Shown here: positions 8,301 to 10,524 of the stretch, one piece after another
Layout: every line of letters begins with the position of its first letter
How positions within the stretch are numbered: the stretch's first letter is position 1
Source of the DNA: Parvularia atlantis
Taxonomy: Eukaryota; Opisthokonta; Rotosphaerida
NCBI GenBank assembly: GCA_943704415.1
Contig: CALSCO010000879.1
Location: 1 to 10,524 of the forward strand
Length of the DNA: 10,524 bases
Direction: 5' to 3'
Position numbers and translations under genes: made by a program
Notes under the pieces: model-generated
Database searches by the model: none
Seen by the model: the letters and a program-made list of their open reading frames with translations, nothing else
Told to the model about the DNA's origin: nothing

Positions 8301-9079
8301 GCGACCCGCGCACGAACGGCACGGTCTACTTTGCGCAGACGTCGTACGACCCGTACTACCGCATCGAGAAGCTTCGCGGCGACCTCGACACGTTCCCGCG
8401 CGCGGTGTATCTGCGCACGTCGATCGATTGCCCGCTGTTTGCGTCCAACGACGCGCTCAAGATGATTGCGGCGCTGCGGTCGCTGCCGAGCAGCATCGCG
8501 GCCGACAGGTACATTTCTCTTGCGGGCGTGCACGCGCGCGCGACTGACGCGCTGTGGCCAGCCATTTTGTCCTGCGCACGATGGGCCTGGACGAAACCAG
8601 CGGCGCAACGCCCGCCGACCCCACCGGCGAGCTGCTCGAGCTCTCGCGCGAGTACGCCTTTGTGCTCAACGCGATCGACGACGGTGCGCGGCGGCCGTGT
8701 ATCTGCCGTTTGTTTTGCTGACGCTTCTTGCGGGGGCGGGGCAGGTTCGCGTGCGTGCGAGGGCCTGTGGTGCGACCAGGCGCAGGCGATCGTGCTCATC
8801 GCGATTGGCTCGGCCTTTTTTGTGCTGTTTTTCGTCTCGGGCTGCAGCTTTGTCATCTACCGGTATGTGTGCGCGCGTCCTGCCTGTGTGCCGTGGCAGG
8901 CTGTGACCATGAGCGCTCCGCACAGCGTCATGCGCCGCCGGCGACGCCAGCAGTACGCGGCGATCGGCGAGGGCCAGAGCGCGCCGCGCAACGTCAATAG
9001 TACCTCGGGCGTGTGGGTGGGCGACGACGACGATGACGACGACGACGACAGCAACAGCCTCACGCGCCCCATGCGGTGA
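5386..9079 (+). CDS. Membrane-anchored oligopeptidase-B-like protein (S9A), catalytic Ser and His missing
   Basis: Exons: 5386-5518, 5577-5673, 5731-5809, 5869-5942, 5997-6089, 6144-6420, 6467-6686, 6745-6813, 6872-6954, 7018-7398, 7473-7544, 7597-7798, 7873-8011, 8059-8164, 8231-8508, 8562-8683, 8745-8862, 8926-9079; 2697 nt, 898 aa, all phases close. Residues 1-37 are a basic, hydrophobic signal sequence. RAHGDVLVDDYAWL (about 54-67) is the S9A N-terminal signature. The seven-bladed propeller follows (VAISPDGATLAFTYD, LEWAADARTLFYD, VYRHMLGTP, TGYNPADYVEYRL). The hydrolase domain starts near 527 (EVFGAYGRADGPRFSAE). The nucleophile motif is L-R-G639-D-F641-A-G-G, with Phe for Ser. Asp741 (SIDC) is kept. 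The His segment reads RTMGLDETSG (about 773-782), where the family has an M-G-A-G-H type sequence. A membrane span (about 824-847), R851-R855, YAAI (858-861) and nine Asp (881-889) end the protein. Normal family members are soluble serine peptidases cutting after basic residues; this one is probably inactive and luminal or extracellular. Sequons N69, N467, N684 and N704 fit that. Confidence 0.88.
6244..6306 (+). other. Possible extra in-frame intron in the S9A-like gene
   Basis: This stretch reads as 21 residues of low-complexity Arg/Thr/Ala/Pro sequence inserted between two propeller strands. Removing it as a GC-AG intron (gcacgc...cccccag, 63 nt), or as a GT-AG intron from 6238 (69 nt), keeps the frame and leaves LLNVE-SGAVRDDETVEG, which resembles the family's D-L-E-T-G-E turn. 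With it removed the protein would be 877 aa (875 aa with the GT-AG version). I kept it in the CDS span because the frame cannot decide. Confidence 0.5.
7836..7872 (+). repeat. (CA)n-(CG)n dinucleotide run at an intron acceptor
   Basis: An alternating CA block followed by a CG block runs directly into the cag acceptor of intron 7799-7872. It replaces any polypyrimidine tract at this acceptor. Alternating purine-pyrimidine DNA of this kind can adopt the Z form and varies in length. Confidence 0.85.
9022..9050 (+). repeat. GAC/GAT repeat coding for nine Asp
   Basis: A trinucleotide run in the last exon of the S9A-like gene encodes the acidic block of the cytoplasmic tail. It is the same GAC-type repeat as in the propeller-like gene, on the opposite strand. 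Confidence 0.85.
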
Positions 9080-9226
9080 CCTCGCCCCGCCCCGCCCCAG
9101 CCAGCCAGCCAGCCCGTAACGCAAAAGTTCTTGCAGAAAAAACAACAACCCGCCTTTGACCTGTAATCCCTGCATCCGTCTGCTGCACACGCGCGCCTGC
9201 TGTCACGCCACAGAACAACAACGTCC
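9080..9226. other. Convergent intergenic spacer (S9A-like / CHMP1)
   Basis: This 147-bp gap lies between two facing stop codons and is locally A-rich (about 9119-9150). It includes TGTAA at 9162-9166, 82 bp past the S9A-like stop; this is the polyadenylation motif of some green algae, but a single copy may be chance. The short AGCC repeats near 9100 have no evident role. Confidence 0.4.
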
Positions 9227-10102
9227 TCACGTCTCGTTGCGCAGCCGGGCGAGCCGCTGCGTGAGGTCGTCCTGCTCCTGCTCGGCCTTGGACGTGGTGC
9301 CGAACGGCGCGTTGGCGACCTGCTTGTCAAAGTCGAGCCCGGCCTCGTCGGCGACCTGGGCGATGAGCTGGTCGACCTCCTCGGCGGGGGTGGTCATGGT
9401 CGTGGTCGACGACATTGCGTTCTCCATCGTCTGCGTCTGCACGTCCAGGTCCTCGAACTGCTTCTCGAACTTTTCCATGGTCATCGTGATCTTGCGCGGG
9501 TGCCGTGGGTGCCGCGTGAGCACGAGGGCGCGACGGCAGCAGCGGCAGGGCGGCACCTGCTCCAGGTTCATCGACTGCATCGCCCGGTCCATCTGCGACA
9601 CGACGCCGCTGATGTTCTTGGTCATCTGGGCGCGGCGACGACGGCGCCGTCAGCCGGCCGCCGCCCGCCGCGTGCGCGCGGGGAGGAGTGCGCGCGCGCC
9701 TGCTTCATCGTCACGGCCGTCTGGACCTTTGACGCGACGGCGTCGACGCGCGACGACAGGCGCAGGTAGTTGATGGCTGCGGCGGCGCGTGCGGCGTGTG
9801 AGCGGCCGTTGAAGGCGCACATGGGGAATGCGGAGGCGTGCGCGCGCCCTCGTTCTTCTTGCGGATGGCGTTCTGGGCGTAGATGCGCGCGCCCTCGGTG
9901 TTGTTCTGCTGCAGCGCCTGCGGGTGCGCGTGACGTGTGCGGCTGTGGTCAGCAGCGGCACGACGGCAGGACAGCGGCACGGCGGCAGCAGCAGCACCTT
10001 CTTGAGCTTGGCCCTCTCCAGCTTCTCCTCCTTCTGGCAGTTCTTGGACAGGCGCTGCAGCTGCTTGGCCGTGAACCGCAGGTTGAACAGGTGCTTCTCC
10101 AT
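9227..10102 (-). CDS. CHMP1: ESCRT-III subunit CHMP1 (Did2/Vps46)
   Basis: Regulatory ESCRT-III subunit in membrane scission (endosomal sorting, abscission), recruiting Vps4-type ATPases. Minus-strand exons: 10102-9998, 9917-9848, 9776-9700, 9625-9557, 9490-9227; 585 nt, 194 aa, the usual CHMP1 length of about 196. The start MEKHLFNLRFTAKQLQRL matches the family's first helix. ALQQNNTEGARIYAQNAIRK, SRVDAVASKVQTAVTMK, MTKNISGVVSQMDRAM and DLDVQTQTMENAMSS follow in order. The C-terminal MIM1 motif LTQRLARLR (183-191) is intact, so Vps4 MIT binding should be kept. The introns 9777-9847 and 9626-9699 begin with GC rather than GT. The other two (9918-9997 and 9491-9556) are GT-AG. CHMP1 is much better than other CHMPs because of the TMK-x-x-TKN and A-x-R-x-Y-A-x-N-A-I-R segments. 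Confidence 0.95.
9626..9699 (-). other. GC-AG intron in CHMP1 (third intron)
   Basis: Donor AAGCAG|GCGCGC, acceptor cgcccag|ATGACC, 74 nt, phase 0. No usable GT lies near the exon end. Joining here gives TMKQ-MTKN, which matches the family's TMKGVTKN register with no gap. CAG before GC is the strong-exon context typical of GC-AG introns. Confidence 0.85.
9777..9847 (-). other. GC-AG intron in CHMP1 (second intron)
   Basis: Donor GAACGAGG|GCGCGC, acceptor gccgcag|CCATCA, 71 nt, phase 1. It gives RKKNEAINYLRLSSRVDAV, the exact spacing of other CHMP1 proteins. The alternative GT donor (intron 9777-9820, 44 nt) keeps the frame but inserts nine residues with three prolines (ARTPPHSPS) into a long helix, which is unlikely. 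Confidence 0.78.
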
Positions 10103-10340
10103 GTTGTTGGACCCGCTCCAGTCGCCGAACCTGGCCGCCGCCCGCGGTGAGCCGCGCACGCGCGCGCACGTGTGGGCGGGCGGGCGCACATCGTGGCGGG
10201 CGGGCTCTGTGCTTGGCGGCTTGGCGGCGGCGCGGGCGCGGCGTGTGCAACGTGGCCCACGGCACAGCAAAACGGGGGGATCACCGTCTATCTACCTATG
10301 TTGCGCACCCGCACTTGTGCTTCCAACGACAGCCGCTCGG
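10103..10340. promoter_or_regulatory. Divergent promoter region, CHMP1 / RING gene
   Basis: This 238-bp gap lies between two start codons facing away from each other. It contains GC-box-like G-rich runs (GGGCGGGCGGGC near 10176-10187 and a second GGCGGGCGGGC near 10195). A less GC-rich patch near 10270-10300 (gatcaccgtctatctacctatg) could hold the RING gene's start site. No TATA box is seen. Confidence 0.4.
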
Positions 10341-10524
10341 ATGGCGGAGCACCAGCCGCCCGGTCCGTCCGTCCCGTTCACGAGAGGCGTGCGCGCCCGC
10401 GACTGCTGACCCCACCTCCCCTCCCCGCCTCGCCTGCAGCGTGCCCGTTCTGCCTGGATGCGCTCAGCGCGGATGCGGGACGGACGCCGTGCCTGCACCC
10501 GATCTGCGCAGTGTGCGTGCGCAA
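10341..10524 (+). CDS. RING-finger protein (putative E3 ubiquitin ligase), 5' part
   Basis: Exon 1 is 10341-10362 (MAEHQPP plus one base). Intron 10363-10439 (77 nt, donor gtccgt, acceptor ctgcag) follows, then exon 2 from 10440, which runs off the window. The spliced product reads MAEHQPPACPFCLDALSADA and continues to TPCLHPICAVCVR. This gives C-x2-C-x12-C-x-H-x2-C-x2-C, the first six zinc ligands of a C3HC4 RING almost at the N-terminus. The later gtgcgc donor at 10389 is in the wrong phase for this reading. RING proteins of this kind usually bind a ubiquitin-charged E2; the substrate and the rest of the protein cannot be seen. A RING used only for protein binding is an alternative. Confidence 0.8.

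Noticed and set aside
8505-8567. His769 (A-D-S-H) as the catalytic His
   Set aside because: It was first tempting because it follows an A-x-D pattern. Aligning the next strand (F-V-L-R-T-M-G) with the family's L-L-L-R-T-N-M-G places the catalytic His four to five residues after that Met, where the sequence is L-D-E-T.
9097-9114. Short AGCC/CCCGCCC repeats after the S9A-like stop as a terminator
   Set aside because: There are too few units and no inverted partner; in this base composition they are expected by chance.
1-10524. Prokaryotic operon, CRISPR array, insertion sequence, tRNA or rRNA
   Set aside because: No direct-repeat/spacer array, transposase, inverted terminal repeats or structured RNA gene is visible; all long frames resolve into intron-bearing eukaryotic genes.

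Overview
This window is nuclear DNA from a unicellular eukaryote with a very GC-rich, compact genome. The evidence is clear: every gene is cut by short introns (mostly 45-87 nt, 37 placed here), exon phases close exactly across long gene models, and the proteins are eukaryote-specific (Sec61 gamma, septin, ESCRT-III CHMP1, RING finger). I cannot name the lineage. A septin, PTDA-type Thr/Pro repeats and a membrane-bound S9A protein fit a free-living protist or alga.

Layout, left to right: (1) 25-253 +, 3' end of Sec61 gamma; (2) 376-1630 -, beta-propeller-like protein with an Asp-rich N-terminus; (3) 1662-3794 +, septin, 12 exons; (4) 3993-5200 -, secreted Cys-rich protein with PTDA repeats and a GPI-type tail; (5) 5386-9079 +, an oligopeptidase-B-like S9A protein, 18 exons, with a signal sequence and a C-terminal membrane span; (6) 9227-10102 -, CHMP1, 5 exons; (7) 10341-10524 +, start of a RING-finger protein. 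Strands alternate strictly (+ - + - + - +), so each gene shares its 5' flank with one neighbour and its 3' flank with the other. The gaps are 31-238 bp.

The most notable result is gene 5. After splicing, the serine-protease fold is recognisable from end to end. However, the nucleophile motif reads G-D-F-A-G-G instead of G-x-S-x-G-G, the segment that normally holds the catalytic His reads M-G-L-D-E-T-S-G, and the R-G-G-x-E segment is also changed. The Asp is kept. It therefore looks like a membrane-anchored pseudoprotease, in a family whose usual members are soluble enzymes without signal peptides.

A second result is splicing. Most 5' splice sites read GTGCGC or GTGCGT (24 of 37), with C at +4 instead of the usual A. 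At least two CHMP1 introns must start with GC, because only then does the protein match the family residue for residue at its usual length.

The genes do not form an obvious pathway. Several concern membranes (translocon, septin, ESCRT-III, two surface or secreted proteins), but chance neighbourhood is the simpler reading. All gene models are my own splice reconstructions from sequence and have not been checked against transcripts.
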